Below, piece after piece: positions 43,062-52,099 of a stretch of 64,000 bases of DNA; the stretch's first letter is position 1, and each line of letters begins with the position of its first letter. The position numbers were made by a program, and so were the translations under genes. The DNA comes from Lacipirellula parvula (GTDB lineage Bacteria > Planctomycetota > Planctomycetia > Pirellulales > Lacipirellulaceae), in contig NZ_AP021861.1 in NCBI RefSeq assembly GCF_009177095.1, positions 6,740,501 through 6,804,500 on the forward strand, given 5' to 3'. The notes beneath the pieces are model-generated. The model did no database searches. It saw only the letters and a program-made list of their open reading frames with translations, and was not told where the DNA came from.

Positions 43062-45263
43062 CTACGCAATCTCGCTAACAATCCGCATCCCCGCCGCCCC
43101 CGGATTGTCGGCCTCCTGCCCCCAACGGGTCACGGCCGAACAAAACCGCGCGAGATCGGTATGCGCCCCGCCGCGCATCACCCGTTCGACGCCGCGCGCT
43201 TCGCATACCGGATCAACCGTCGGCGACTGCTCGTAAAAATCGACCTCGTACCCGTCGAGACACCACTCCTGCCGGTTGCCGTACAGATCGTACAGCCCGA
43301 ACGGATTGGCCTGCCGCGTCGCCACCGCGCGATACAGCCCCTCGGAGTTGTCGCCAAACCACGCATGCTCGCCAAGCATCGTGGAATCATCGCCGAAGTG
43401 GTAGTGCGAGTCTGATCCAGCCCGCGCGGCGTACTCCCACTCCGCTTCCGTCGGCAAGCGGAACGTGCGCTCCGGTTCGAGCGACGACAGCCACTCGCAG
43501 TACGCGATGGCGTCGTTCCAGGTGACGTTCATCACCGGGTAATCGTCCACGCACACGCGCTGCCCCAAATTCTTCCACGAGTAACCGCGACGCTTCACCC
43601 ACCCTTTGTCCTCGCGGCCCCAACCGCTGCTCCGTTCGCAGTCGGTCACGTAGTCGGCGGCCTCGACGAACTTGCGGAACTGGGCGTTCGTCACCTCCGT
43701 TTCGCCAAAGTAAAACGGCCGGCTAATGACGACCCGGTGCTGCGGCCGATGGAGCGCGTCCTCCAGTTCCGCCGTGCGATAACGCCAATCCCCCTCCGGC
43801 GGCAGCGCGGTCGCCAGCTCCTCGTCGCCGAGTCCCATCGCAAACTCCCCCGGCGGCAACAGCACCAGCGGCGCCCCGCCCGGCGACTGCCAGCGGAGCG
43901 GCAGATCGAGATAGCGGGCCCATGCCTGTTGGATCTCGCGCAGCCGCTCGGCAGTAAGCGGCGACTTCGCTACTGGCGGAGCCGGTCCGCTCGGCAGCGC
44001 TCGGCGCGAGCTGCCAACGCCGCTGCGATTCGCTCGCCATGTTTGCCACGCAACCCCACTGATCACCGCCACCCCCACAGCCGCGAACGCCGCTCTCCGC
44101 GTACAGCGCTCTGCGTCGCGTTCCGCGGGCAACTCGCCCGCCAGCGCCTGCCGCAACAGCCGCTCCGCCTCGGCCATCGTCGGCACGCGATCCTCCGGCC
44201 GCGGCGCCACGAACCGCCGCCACGCCGCTTCGACCTCGCGCGGCACGTCGGCCCGCTCCAGCATGAGCGTCGCACCACGCTTCCCCTCGGCCCGCAAGCG
44301 ATCGGCCAAGCTTCCGCGATGGGGCGCCTCGCCCCGCAACATGAAGTAGATGACGCATCCCAGCGAGTACACATCGGCCGTCGGACCGATCTCGACGCTG
44401 GCGCCAAGCTGCTCCGGCGCCGCGAAGCCGACGGTTCCCAAGAACGCACCGGCGCCTGTCGCTTGAAAGTCAGCCGCTCGTGAAAAATCTGTCGCCTGCC
44501 CCGCCGCCGTCGAAACATCTGACTCCGCATCCGCGATCATCGTCTTCGCGAGCCCAAAGTCGACGACCCGCACGACGCCGCGCTCGTCAAGCAACAAGTT
44601 CGAAGGCTTCACGTCGCGGTGAATAATCTGCCGCGCGTGGGCATGCGCTAGTCCGTTCGCCGCTTCCGCCGCCAGTTCGAACGCCCGTCGCCACGGCAGC
44701 GCCCCTTCGCGGCGCACCAACTGCTCCACGGTTTCGCCGGCGATGAACTCGGTGACCAAGTACGGCCCATACGGCGAATCGCCCGCATCGAGCGCACGCA
44801 CAATGTGGGGATGCTCCAACTGCCCGAGGAGCTTCGCCTCGCGCACGAACCGCGCGGCCGCATCCGCTTCAAGCAGCGACGCATATCGTGGGAACTTCAG
44901 CGCCACGAGCCGATCGAGCCGCTGATGCCGCGCCTGAAACACAATCCCCATCCCGCCGGCGCCCAGCCGCTCGAGGATGCGATACTCGCCGACCTGCTGC
45001 GGCGCCGCGAACCCGCTACTCCCCGCCTCGCCGGCTGTCGGGTTCGATAACTCCGCAGCGAGGTGCTGCAAATGCTCGCCCAGCAATCGTGCCGCATCGC
45101 CCCCTTGCTCAAGCCGCGCCACATATGCCGCCGCGTCCGGCATTCGCCCCGCGCGCAACTCCGCCTCGAATTCATCCGCCAATTGATCGACGCGCACGAC
45201 CGCCGCTAGCGACAGATCGCTCAACTCGCGATCGAGTCGATCTAGTTCGTCTGCTGACGCCAC
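43062..45263 (-). CDS. Ser/Thr protein kinase fused to sulfatase-modifying-factor-type domain
   Basis: A GTG start with GGAG upstream lies inside the end of the sigma-factor gene (22-base overlap). The 733-residue protein has a short N-terminal region and a kinase domain at about 92-360. That shows the Gly loop LGAGGMGIVF, Lys 123 in VALKF, HRDVKPSN at 215-222 and DFGLA at 235-239. A membrane segment FAAVGVAVISGVAWQTW lies at about 391-406. The rest (about 460-733) is a formylglycine-enzyme/SUMF-type lectin-like fold: GEFAMGLGDEELA, GETEVTNAQFRKFV, RLPTEAEWEYAARAG, YGNRQEWCLDG and MRGGAHTD. The usual active Cys pair is not clear. Its fused domain probably senses envelope ligands (inference). 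Confidence 0.92.
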   Translation of the reverse strand: MASADELDRLDRELSDLSLAAVVRVDQLADEFEAELRAGRMPDAAAYVARLEQGGDAARLLGEHLQHLAAELSNPTAGEAGSSGFAAPQQVGEYRILERLGAGGMGIVFQARHQRLDRLVALKFPRYASLLEADAAARFVREAKLLGQLEHPHIVRALDAGDSPYGPYLVTEFIAGETVEQLVRREGALPWRRAFELAAEAANGLAHAHARQIIHRDVKPSNLLLDERGVVRVVDFGLAKTMIADAESDVSTAAGQATDFSRAADFQATGAGAFLGTVGFAAPEQLGASVEIGPTADVYSLGCVIYFMLRGEAPHRGSLADRLRAEGKRGATLMLERADVPREVEAAWRRFVAPRPEDRVPTMAEAERLLRQALAGELPAERDAERCTRRAAFAAVGVAVISGVAWQTWRANRSGVGSSRRALPSGPAPPVAKSPLTAERLREIQQAWARYLDLPLRWQSPGGAPLVLLPPGEFAMGLGDEELATALPPEGDWRYRTAELEDALHRPQHRVVISRPFYFGETEVTNAQFRKFVEAADYVTDCERSSGWGREDKGWVKRRGYSWKNLGQRVCVDDYPVMNVTWNDAIAYCEWLSSLEPERTFRLPTEAEWEYAARAGSDSHYHFGDDSTMLGEHAWFGDNSEGLYRAVATRQANPFGLYDLYGNRQEWCLDGYEVDFYEQSPTVDPVCEARGVERVMRGGAHTDLARFCSAVTRWGQEADNPGAAGMRIVSEIA

Positions 45264-45826
45264 AGCCGCTCCACCAGATGAAGCTTCCGCTGCACCGTCC
45301 GCGTCGTGCAGCCGAGCTGGAGGGCGATCTCTTCGTTCGATGCTCCTTCCAAGCGCAGCGTCGCCGTCGCATGCAGCGTCGGGTCGCCATGCAGGTCGAG
45401 TTGCTCGAACAGCCGTTGCAGTTCGTCGCGCAGCACAGCCACTTCTTCTGGCGAAGGCTCGCCGTCGGCTGCCGCGCTAAGTCCGTTGTCGCTGATTGTC
45501 GCCTGCCCCCCGCGACGCAACCGCAGGTCGCGGCGAATGCGATCGGTGGCCTTATTGCGCGAGATCGTCGCCAGCAGCCGCCACAGGTCGTCGCGGTCAG
45601 CCAGTTCGGCCGCGCCGCCGTCGGCCGCTGCCCGGCAGAACGCATGGAACGCGCTTTGCGCCACATCTTCGGCGTCGCCGACGCCAGGCGAAATGCCCAC
45701 CAGCAGCGGCCGCGCGAGATTCTCGATCCGCAGCCCGTACCGCCGCCACAGCGCAAGAATCGCCGCCTCGTTCCGCTCGCGCAGCTCGGGAATCAATCGC
45801 GTGATGGAGCCAACGGACTCGGGCAT
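45242..45826 (-). CDS. ECF-type RNA polymerase sigma factor
   Basis: The 194-residue protein has region 2 (LALWRRYGLRIENLAR to DAEDVAQSAFHAFCRAA, DLWRLLATISRNKATDRIRRD) and region 4 (LHATATLRLEGASNEEIALQLGCTTRTVQRKLHLV), with a helix-turn-helix at the C-terminus. This is the ECF form seen next to kinases in planctomycetes. The kinase gene starts inside its last codons, so the two are translationally coupled, which suggests the kinase regulates this sigma. No anti-sigma gene is adjacent. Confidence 0.92.
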   Translation of the reverse strand: MPESVGSITRLIPELRERNEAAILALWRRYGLRIENLARPLLVGISPGVGDAEDVAQSAFHAFCRAAADGGAAELADRDDLWRLLATISRNKATDRIRRDLRLRRGGQATISDNGLSAAADGEPSPEEVAVLRDELQRLFEQLDLHGDPTLHATATLRLEGASNEEIALQLGCTTRTVQRKLHLVERLWRQQTN

Positions 45827-46261
45827 GGCGAATTTTCAAAGCGACTCGAAAGAATGCCGGCGTGCCGGAAGTACATCCAGCAGATGCAGTTATCTTAGGC
45901 GGCGTTCGCCAGGCTCACAATAATTCGCAAGATTTCTCCGTTTCTTCTGTCGCCGATTTGCCCCGGCGGCGTTTACCTCCCTGAGACGACCGCTCGCAGT
46001 TCGCGACGGGGGCCGCGAACTGCCGCACCTCCCAACGCTGCGTTTCCGCAGCCGTTGGCTACGCGAGCATGAATTTCGACGCCGCTACGGCGTAGCGCTA
46101 CCGCTGCGCGCCGTGAACGCTCCGCGGCGAAACCTCGCCCAGCGATCGCTCTCATCGCCGACTGGATTTGCCGGCGACTTTTTCCCGGGCATTCCGCCCG
46201 AGTTCTTCGTTCGCGCCGCGGGAGCAATTCTCCCCAGCGCAACCATCAGGTAGGAACAGCG
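45827..46261. other. Intergenic region between divergent sigma and PEP-CTERM genes
   Basis: About 435 bases with no gene. A short palindrome GCTACG-G-CGTAGC lies at 46084-46096. It should hold divergent promoters, but none could be assigned. Confidence 0.4.
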
Positions 46262-48589
46262 ATGAGTTTCTCGACACCCCACTGCCTCGCACTCCGTTTC
46301 CACAGCCGCACACTGCTGGTGGCCGCTCTCGCAGCAGCGCTGGCGCCAACATCCGCCGTTCACGCTGCCGTCAAATCGTGGTCCGCCGGCAACGGCAACT
46401 GGGCCACCGGCGGCAATTGGTCGCCCGCGGGCGTCCCCGGCGCGGCCGACGACGTCCTCATCGGTCCGCACATCAACGCGGCAAATGAAATCGTCACGCT
46501 CAACGCCAACGCCAGCGTCGATTCGCTCACCATCATCGACGGCATGACGCTCCGCACCGCCACCGGCCACCTTGTCGTCGCCGGCACGACGCAAGTCGGC
46601 GGCCAGAACATCGTCGGTCCGTCGACGTTCGCCTCACGGCTGCGCGTCGAAGACGGCGTCGCCGGCGTCGATTTTTCGACCGACAACCTCACCGTCACCA
46701 ACTTCGGCCGCGCGACGCTCGAAGACGACGCGTCGGTGATCGTCCAAGAGGTCGCCACCATCGGCGCCGACGCCGTCCTCATCGGTCACGGCGCCGTCTA
46801 CTTTGGCGGAAGCACAGGTACGGTCCTCGCCAATGACGGCACCATCGAAGCAGGCCCCGGCGGCCTCACTCTCTACCAAACCTCCGGCGGGCGGTTCGAC
46901 CTCGACGGAGTCAGCGGCGCCGGCGCGCTCGTCGTCAACTCCGGCGGCGGCAACGGGCTCGTCTTCTACGGCGATCAACTCACCGATTCGTTCAGCAGCT
47001 CCATCACGATGGGCTCCAACTCCCTGCTTGAGATGAACTTCACCGGCGGTTGGAGCGCCGGTTCCGCCAGCTCGCTCCTCGTCGTCGGCGCGGGCAACCT
47101 GCCAACCTCGATCGTCGACGGCAGCCACGTCAATTGGTCCGGCGAAGTCGACGTCACCGGCGATCACGGCCGCTTGCGCTTCGACGCCGACGTCACGCTG
47201 GGCGCTGCGACGGTAGCCAACGTGAATGCTGACGACGAGCTCGAATTCGCCGGCGCCACCGAGATCCAGGGCGGCGACTACAACCTCGCCACTGGCGCCG
47301 AGCTTCGCTTCACCGGCGACGTCACCGTCGCCGGCGGAACCTTCTCCACCGCTGGCGTCGCCAACAACAGCGGCCGCGTCAGCTTCCTCGGCCCGTCAAC
47401 CTGGCAAGGCGCCGTCACGCTCAGCGGTCGCTCGCGCGTTGCCGGCATGGCGATCGTCTCCGCCGCGACGACGATCGACGCCGACCAGTTCGACATGGAC
47501 GGCGCCGGCGGCACGACCATCTGGGACGTTAACGCCGCGCTTACCGTCAACGCCGACCAAATCGACGAAGCGGACAACCAGTTCGGTGGCGCCATCGAAG
47601 TGAGCGGCAGTCCGACAAGCCGCCTCACGCTCAACCTCGCTGATCCTGAAGCCGCCTGGGAAATGCAAGGCACGCTCGACCTCGCCGGCGGCTCGCCCCT
47701 CTACTACACCCGCATCGCCGGCTCGCGCATGAACTTCGGCGGCTCGATGAACGTCACCGACTCCAACGTTGCGATCGCCGCCCCCGTCACGTTTTTGTCC
47801 GGCAGCCTCGTCAACCTGGCCGCCGCCGGCTCCGACCTGCGCTTCAACGGCGAAACGCTCCTCCAATCAGGCGTCGACGTCAACGGCCAGGGCTGGCTCC
47901 ACAACAACGCCGCCGGCGCCGGCATGACGCTCGCCAACGGCGTGACGTTCGGGCAAGCAGGCCTCGACAATCAAAGCCGACTCATCATCGGCGACCACGG
48001 CCCCGGCCAAGCGTTCGTCGACCGGCTCACCAGCGGCGCCGACGCGACGCTGCAAGTCCACGTCGGCGGCACGACGCCCGGCACGGAACTTTCGAACCTC
48101 ACCGTCACCGGCGGCACGGCCCAACTCGACGGCGCCCTCGCCGTGACGCTTGCCTCGGAAGGAGGGTGGACGTTCGCCCCTGAGCTCGGCGACGTCTTCA
48201 CGATCCTCACGGCCCCCGGCGGCATCGTCGGCCAGTTCGACGACCTCATTCAACCGGTCGGCCTTCCCACTGGCATGCGGTTCGTGGCGCAGTACACCGC
48301 CAACAGCGTCCGCCTGCTCGCCGACGACACCTTCGCCGGCGACTTCGATCGCGACGGCGACGTCGATGGCGCCGACCTCGCCGTGTGGCGCACCGCCTAC
48401 GGCCTCAACGACTACGCCGACGCGAACAGCGACGGCACAAGCGACGGCGCCGACTTCCTCGTCTGGCAACGGCAGTACGGCTTGGGGGCGCCCGTAGCGA
48501 TGGTGATGGCCATCCCCGAACCGACGACGGCGATGCTGCTGCTCGTCGCCACCGCGACAATGACAACGGTTCGCCACCGCAAGCGCTGA
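46262..48589 (+). CDS. Secreted repeat-rich protein with dockerin and PEP-CTERM tail
   Basis: AGGAACAGCG precedes the ATG. The signal peptide ends at VHAAV. Residues 38-60 (SWSAGNGNWATGGNWSPAGVP) are the typical opening of autotransporter-associated or beta-helix proteins. About 600 residues of Asn/Ala/Gly/Thr-rich beta repeats follow (LTVTGGTAQLDGALAV). The end has a dockerin pair, GDFDRDGDVDGADLAVW and DANSDGTSDGADFLVWQR, and then IPEPTTAMLLLVATATMTTV plus RHRKR. It is 775 residues and probably a large surface adhesin or scaffold. A terminator-like palindrome follows. Confidence 0.88.
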   Translation: MSFSTPHCLALRFHSRTLLVAALAAALAPTSAVHAAVKSWSAGNGNWATGGNWSPAGVPGAADDVLIGPHINAANEIVTLNANASVDSLTIIDGMTLRTATGHLVVAGTTQVGGQNIVGPSTFASRLRVEDGVAGVDFSTDNLTVTNFGRATLEDDASVIVQEVATIGADAVLIGHGAVYFGGSTGTVLANDGTIEAGPGGLTLYQTSGGRFDLDGVSGAGALVVNSGGGNGLVFYGDQLTDSFSSSITMGSNSLLEMNFTGGWSAGSASSLLVVGAGNLPTSIVDGSHVNWSGEVDVTGDHGRLRFDADVTLGAATVANVNADDELEFAGATEIQGGDYNLATGAELRFTGDVTVAGGTFSTAGVANNSGRVSFLGPSTWQGAVTLSGRSRVAGMAIVSAATTIDADQFDMDGAGGTTIWDVNAALTVNADQIDEADNQFGGAIEVSGSPTSRLTLNLADPEAAWEMQGTLDLAGGSPLYYTRIAGSRMNFGGSMNVTDSNVAIAAPVTFLSGSLVNLAAAGSDLRFNGETLLQSGVDVNGQGWLHNNAAGAGMTLANGVTFGQAGLDNQSRLIIGDHGPGQAFVDRLTSGADATLQVHVGGTTPGTELSNLTVTGGTAQLDGALAVTLASEGGWTFAPELGDVFTILTAPGGIVGQFDDLIQPVGLPTGMRFVAQYTANSVRLLADDTFAGDFDRDGDVDGADLAVWRTAYGLNDYADANSDGTSDGADFLVWQRQYGLGAPVAMVMAIPEPTTAMLLLVATATMTTVRHRKR

Positions 48590-48638
48590 ATCGTCAAATG
48601 TGATCGTCGCTTACACTTCAATCAACAACCACGCAACA

Positions 48639-48672
48639 ACAGCCCCGACCTAGCTAGGTCGGGGCTGTTTTC
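48639..48672 (+). terminator. Family C palindrome, copy C1, followed by T-tract
   Basis: ACAGCCCCGACCTAG and CTAGGTCGGGGCTGT form a perfect 30-base palindrome followed by TTTT, about 50 bases after the stop of the gene at 48589. The same core recurs at 51621 and 54848. Confidence 0.8.
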
Positions 48673-48799
48673 ATTAGCGGCTACTTTATTCGCGACGATT
48701 CGCGTCATTCGCGGGCTCATTCTTCAACTCACAACATGAGTCGTTGAGCCGCTAGCACTTCTGCCGGGCTGAAAGCCCAGCCAACGCTCTTGCACCCCA

Positions 48800-48839
48800 T
48801 AGACGACTCGTCTACGATGCCGCGTAGACACACCGTCTA
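48800..48839 (+). promoter_or_regulatory. Twin BlaI-type operators
   Basis: TAGAC-GACTC-GTCTA at 48800-48814 is a perfect inverted repeat. TAGAC-ACACC-GTCTA at 48825-48839 repeats the same half-sites and spacing. Centres are 25 bases apart. The second ends 12 bases before the ATG of the BlaI-like gene, so a dimer bound here would block transcription or start of the operon. Confidence 0.8.
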
Positions 48840-48851
48840 TGGAACGCCCGC

Positions 48852-49223
48852 ATGGCTAAATCGCCGCGACACGTCACCGACGCCGAGCTCGCCGTCCTCA
48901 AGACGCTCTGGGACGCCGCGCCGCTCGCCGCCCGCGAGATCGTCGAGCGCCTCTACCCCGACGGCTCGCCCTCCGACGTCGCGACCGTGCAGAAGCTGAT
49001 CAGCCGCCTCGAAGCCAAGGGGCTCGTCAAACGCGAGCGGGCGACGCCGGCCCATCTGTTTCGCGCGACGATCACCGCCGAGGCCTTTGCCGGCGAACAG
49101 CTCGAAGCAATGGCCGAGAAACTGAGCGACGGCTCGCTCACGCCGTTCGTGATGCACCTCGTCAATGCCCGCGGCCTCACCCGCCGCGAGCGGCAAGAAC
49201 TGCGAAAATTGCTCGGAGAGTAA
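48852..49223 (+). CDS. BlaI/MecI/CopY family transcriptional repressor
   Basis: This 123-residue protein has the winged helix-turn-helix of the BlaI family: VTDAELAVLKTLWDAAPLAAREIVERLY, then SDVATVQKLISRLEAKGLVKRERATPAHLFRA. A C-terminal dimer helix follows (AFAGEQLEAMAEKLSDGSLTPFV). BlaI proteins bind as dimers to inverted repeats and are cut by their M56 partner, which releases transcription. The partner gene starts 45 bases downstream and two matching operators lie upstream. Confidence 0.95.
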   Translation: MAKSPRHVTDAELAVLKTLWDAAPLAAREIVERLYPDGSPSDVATVQKLISRLEAKGLVKRERATPAHLFRATITAEAFAGEQLEAMAEKLSDGSLTPFVMHLVNARGLTRRERQELRKLLGE

Positions 49224-49268
49224 CGCCCTTCCCTCGCCGCGAGGCGACCCGCACGTTTGGAGAACCGC

Positions 49269-51596
49269 ATGATGGACGGACTCATCTCGGCCGGCCTGCT
49301 GAACGCCGCCCTTGCGACGCTCCTCGCGGGCGTCGCGATTGCCGTGACGGCCGCGTGGAAGAATCCGTACGTCGCACGCCTCGCCTGGCTCGCGGTGCTG
49401 TTGAAACTGCTGACGCCGCCACTTCTATTCGTTCCGGTTGAAGTTGCTTGGCTGCAGCCGAGCGTGCCTTCAACACTGACCGTTGCCGTTGAATCAGTCG
49501 CGATCGAACCCAACGATTCGCAGCCCGTCGCAAACAACGTCGACATCAGCGCGGCAACGACCGAGGCCCTCACAACGTCAACCACCACTCAAGCGATCGC
49601 GACGCCGGTCGCTCCCGCCACCACACCAACCGCACCACTCCTCGCCCCCGCCCCATACTCGTTCCCATTCACCCCGCTCCAAACCCTCGCTGCCATCTGG
49701 CTCACTGGCAGCGTGCTGCTGGGCCTCCTCGCCCTCACGCGCATCGTCCGTCTCCACCGCTGGCTCGCCCGCTCCCTCCCCTGCCCTACGACACTCGAAC
49801 AACGCACCGCCGCGCTCGCCGCGGAACTCGGCCTCCATGCCCCGCCGCGCGTTTGCATCGTCGCCGGCCGCGTCGCCCCCTTCGCTTGGTCGCTCGGCCG
49901 CCGCGCAACAATCGTCCTTCCTGCTGCACTCGTCGACTCGCTCGACGCCGACGCCCTCGACGCCGTCATCGCTCACGAACTAACGCACCTCCGCCGTCAC
50001 GACGGCTGGGCTCGTTGGCTTGAACTCGCCGCCACCATCGCTTATTGGTGGTGCCCGACCGCGTGGTTCGCTCGCCGCCGGCTCCACGCCGCCGAAGAAG
50101 AATGCTGCGACGCCGACGTGCTGCGAAAGTTCCCCACCCTCCGCCGCGGCTACGGCCAAGCGCTCTTGCAGACGCTCGACCTCCTCGCCGGCGACGCCCC
50201 CCTTGCCCCCGGCGCCACCGGCTGGGGCTCGCGCCGCTCGCTGCGGCGACGGTTCGAGCGGATCGGCACGCCGAGCTTGGTTCAACCGCTGCCCAAATGG
50301 AGTCGCGTCTTCTACGGAGCGGCGATCATCGTCACCTGCCTCCTCGCGCCGGCCGCGGCTACCTCCGAACCCGCTACCTCTGAAGCCGCACCCGAAGCAG
50401 CGCCGGAAACCAAGGAAACAACGGAGCCGATCGCCGACAACTCAGAACCTTGCACCATCACGCTGAAAGACGGCTCCGTCATCAACGGCGTGCTCATAAA
50501 CAACAACGGCGAACGGCGTGTGGTGCTCGGCGAACAAGAAGTCCCCGGCACGCCCTCCCAGCAGGCGGCAACTCTTTCGCCAACGACAGACCCCGAATCA
50601 CTGCAACTGTGGGACCTGAAATTAGAAGAGTGCATTGAGATCGCCCTCACCAATCTCCGTAGCTGCAACCTTTCCTCCAAGCCAAACGATCTCGGACGTT
50701 TCGAAATCATTCAGGCGCCTTGGAGCCGCAAACAACCGCGAGACTTCCAATCCGAATTGGAGGCCACGGTGCGAGACATTGCCGAGGCCTACTGGGAACT
50801 GCATTTCGCCTGGGAAGACCTCGCCGCGAAACGCGCGGCCCAGCGATCGGCGCTAGCGACGTGGAGGCGAATCATGGCCAAACACCGTGGCGCCGATCCT
50901 CAAAAAAACGACGCTGGCGTATCTCAATCGCGCGACGCATTCTTCGCAATCCGCTCTCAGGTTGAAACAGCCCAAACACACTTACTGAGGACCGAACACC
51001 GACTGCGCTACGTTATGAGATTGGCAAAAGACGATGGACGAGCCATTTGCCCCGCAGATCGCCCCGACGCAAGCAAGCGATCCATCGATCCTTCGCTGTC
51101 CGTCGTCAAAGCACTCGCGAACCGCGAAGAGATCTACGTTCAGAAAGCGAAACTCCAGAAGGCGCGAGAACATCAAGCCGAAGCCCAGAAAGCCGTGGTG
51201 AAGACCGACCAACCCGCTCTGGGCGATCAACTCAAGGCAACGATTGCTCGTCACGCGGTTCTCCTCGCCGCCCGCGAGTCTGCGGTGCTCCAAGACGTTG
51301 AGCTCGGCATCGTGCATCAAATTCACGACGCCGCACGAGACATCGACTCAGCTTATGAGGCAATCCAGACGAGTCAGCGGCAAAAGAACTTAGCCGTCGC
51401 CGAAGCGGTCGATGCCAACAAGCATTACGATGAGGATCGCGCCTCGCTCGGCCTGGTACTGCAAGCCAACCAACGCCGCGCTGATGCGACTAGCTTGTAT
51501 CAGCGCGCACTCGCCGACTACGCCAGGGCGACGATGCAATTGGAGGTCCGCCAAGGCACGCTGCTCGAAGCGCATCGCTTAAGCATCGCCGAATAA
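49269..51596 (+). CDS. BlaR1-type M56 metallopeptidase fused to TolC-like domain
   Basis: GGAG lies before the ATG at 49269. Membrane segments span the first ~75 residues and about 135-160. The M56 zinc site HELTH is at 236-240, with a Glu-rich AAEEECCDADVL at about 276-287 holding the third ligand. A last membrane segment VFYGAAIIVTCLLAPAA is at about 345-365. Next is a small LKDGSVINGVLINNN unit. From about 445 to 775 it has the outer-membrane efflux pattern: LKLEECIEIALTN, ATVRDIAEAYWELHFAWEDLAAK, LANREEIYVQKAKLQKA and QRRADATSLYQRALADYARA. The usual beta-lactam-sensor domain is absent. The fusion is not one I know. Confidence 0.85.
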   Translation: MMDGLISAGLLNAALATLLAGVAIAVTAAWKNPYVARLAWLAVLLKLLTPPLLFVPVEVAWLQPSVPSTLTVAVESVAIEPNDSQPVANNVDISAATTEALTTSTTTQAIATPVAPATTPTAPLLAPAPYSFPFTPLQTLAAIWLTGSVLLGLLALTRIVRLHRWLARSLPCPTTLEQRTAALAAELGLHAPPRVCIVAGRVAPFAWSLGRRATIVLPAALVDSLDADALDAVIAHELTHLRRHDGWARWLELAATIAYWWCPTAWFARRRLHAAEEECCDADVLRKFPTLRRGYGQALLQTLDLLAGDAPLAPGATGWGSRRSLRRRFERIGTPSLVQPLPKWSRVFYGAAIIVTCLLAPAAATSEPATSEAAPEAAPETKETTEPIADNSEPCTITLKDGSVINGVLINNNGERRVVLGEQEVPGTPSQQAATLSPTTDPESLQLWDLKLEECIEIALTNLRSCNLSSKPNDLGRFEIIQAPWSRKQPRDFQSELEATVRDIAEAYWELHFAWEDLAAKRAAQRSALATWRRIMAKHRGADPQKNDAGVSQSRDAFFAIRSQVETAQTHLLRTEHRLRYVMRLAKDDGRAICPADRPDASKRSIDPSLSVVKALANREEIYVQKAKLQKAREHQAEAQKAVVKTDQPALGDQLKATIARHAVLLAARESAVLQDVELGIVHQIHDAARDIDSAYEAIQTSQRQKNLAVAEAVDANKHYDEDRASLGLVLQANQRRADATSLYQRALADYARATMQLEVRQGTLLEAHRLSIAE

Positions 51597-51620
51597 AGAG
51601 CACGATCTCCATCCGCGCCC

Positions 51621-51648
51621 TAGCCCCGACCTAGCTAGGTCGGGGCTA
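51621..51648 (+). terminator. Family C palindrome, copy C2
   Basis: TAGCCCCGACCTAG plus its complement, followed by TTTGCT. It lies between converging genes ending at 51596 and 51710. Confidence 0.7.
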
Positions 51649-51709
51649 TTTGCTGCGCCAACCGCGATTGCTCGCGACAACCTGATTCCAATACGCACGA
51701 ACTCGCCGC

Positions 51710-52087
51710 TCACTTCAACCGCTCACGCCCCCACTCATCAAATTCCGCCCGCAGCCGCTCATGCGGAATCGGTACGTCCAGCTCGTCGCTCACGACGCGC
51801 CAATGCTTCACGACGTACGCCGCCACTTCTTCTTCCGACGCCCCCGGATGGTCCGTTGTGTATCGCGTGGCAAAACTCATCGCCCCGCAATCCAACGCCT
51901 CCAGCTCCTTCCAGTACGCGGCACGCCAATCGCCGCTGCGTTCAACGAGGTACGCCCACGCGTCGTGGTAGTAGTACAACAGCGTGTCCACTCCCGACGC
52001 GTCCCCTCCGTACATCAGCGGCAGGTGGTAATACATGAGCCCAATCCGCTCTGCGAAAAATTCAACCATCGCTTCAGGCGTTCGCAT
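51710..52087 (-). CDS. Hypothetical protein, 125 residues
   Basis: GGGAGA lies upstream of the ATG. The product is a helical, Tyr/Trp-rich protein: AMVEFFAERIGLMYYHLPLMYGG, LLYYYHDAWAYLVERSGDWRAAYWKEL, EEVAAYVVKHWRVVSDEL. No signal peptide or known motif was seen. It starts 13 bases after the helicase stop and may be co-transcribed with it. No family was recognised. Confidence 0.75.
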   Translation of the reverse strand: MRTPEAMVEFFAERIGLMYYHLPLMYGGDASGVDTLLYYYHDAWAYLVERSGDWRAAYWKELEALDCGAMSFATRYTTDHPGASEEEVAAYVVKHWRVVSDELDVPIPHERLRAEFDEWGRERLK

Positions 52088-52099
52088 ACCAAGTCTCCC

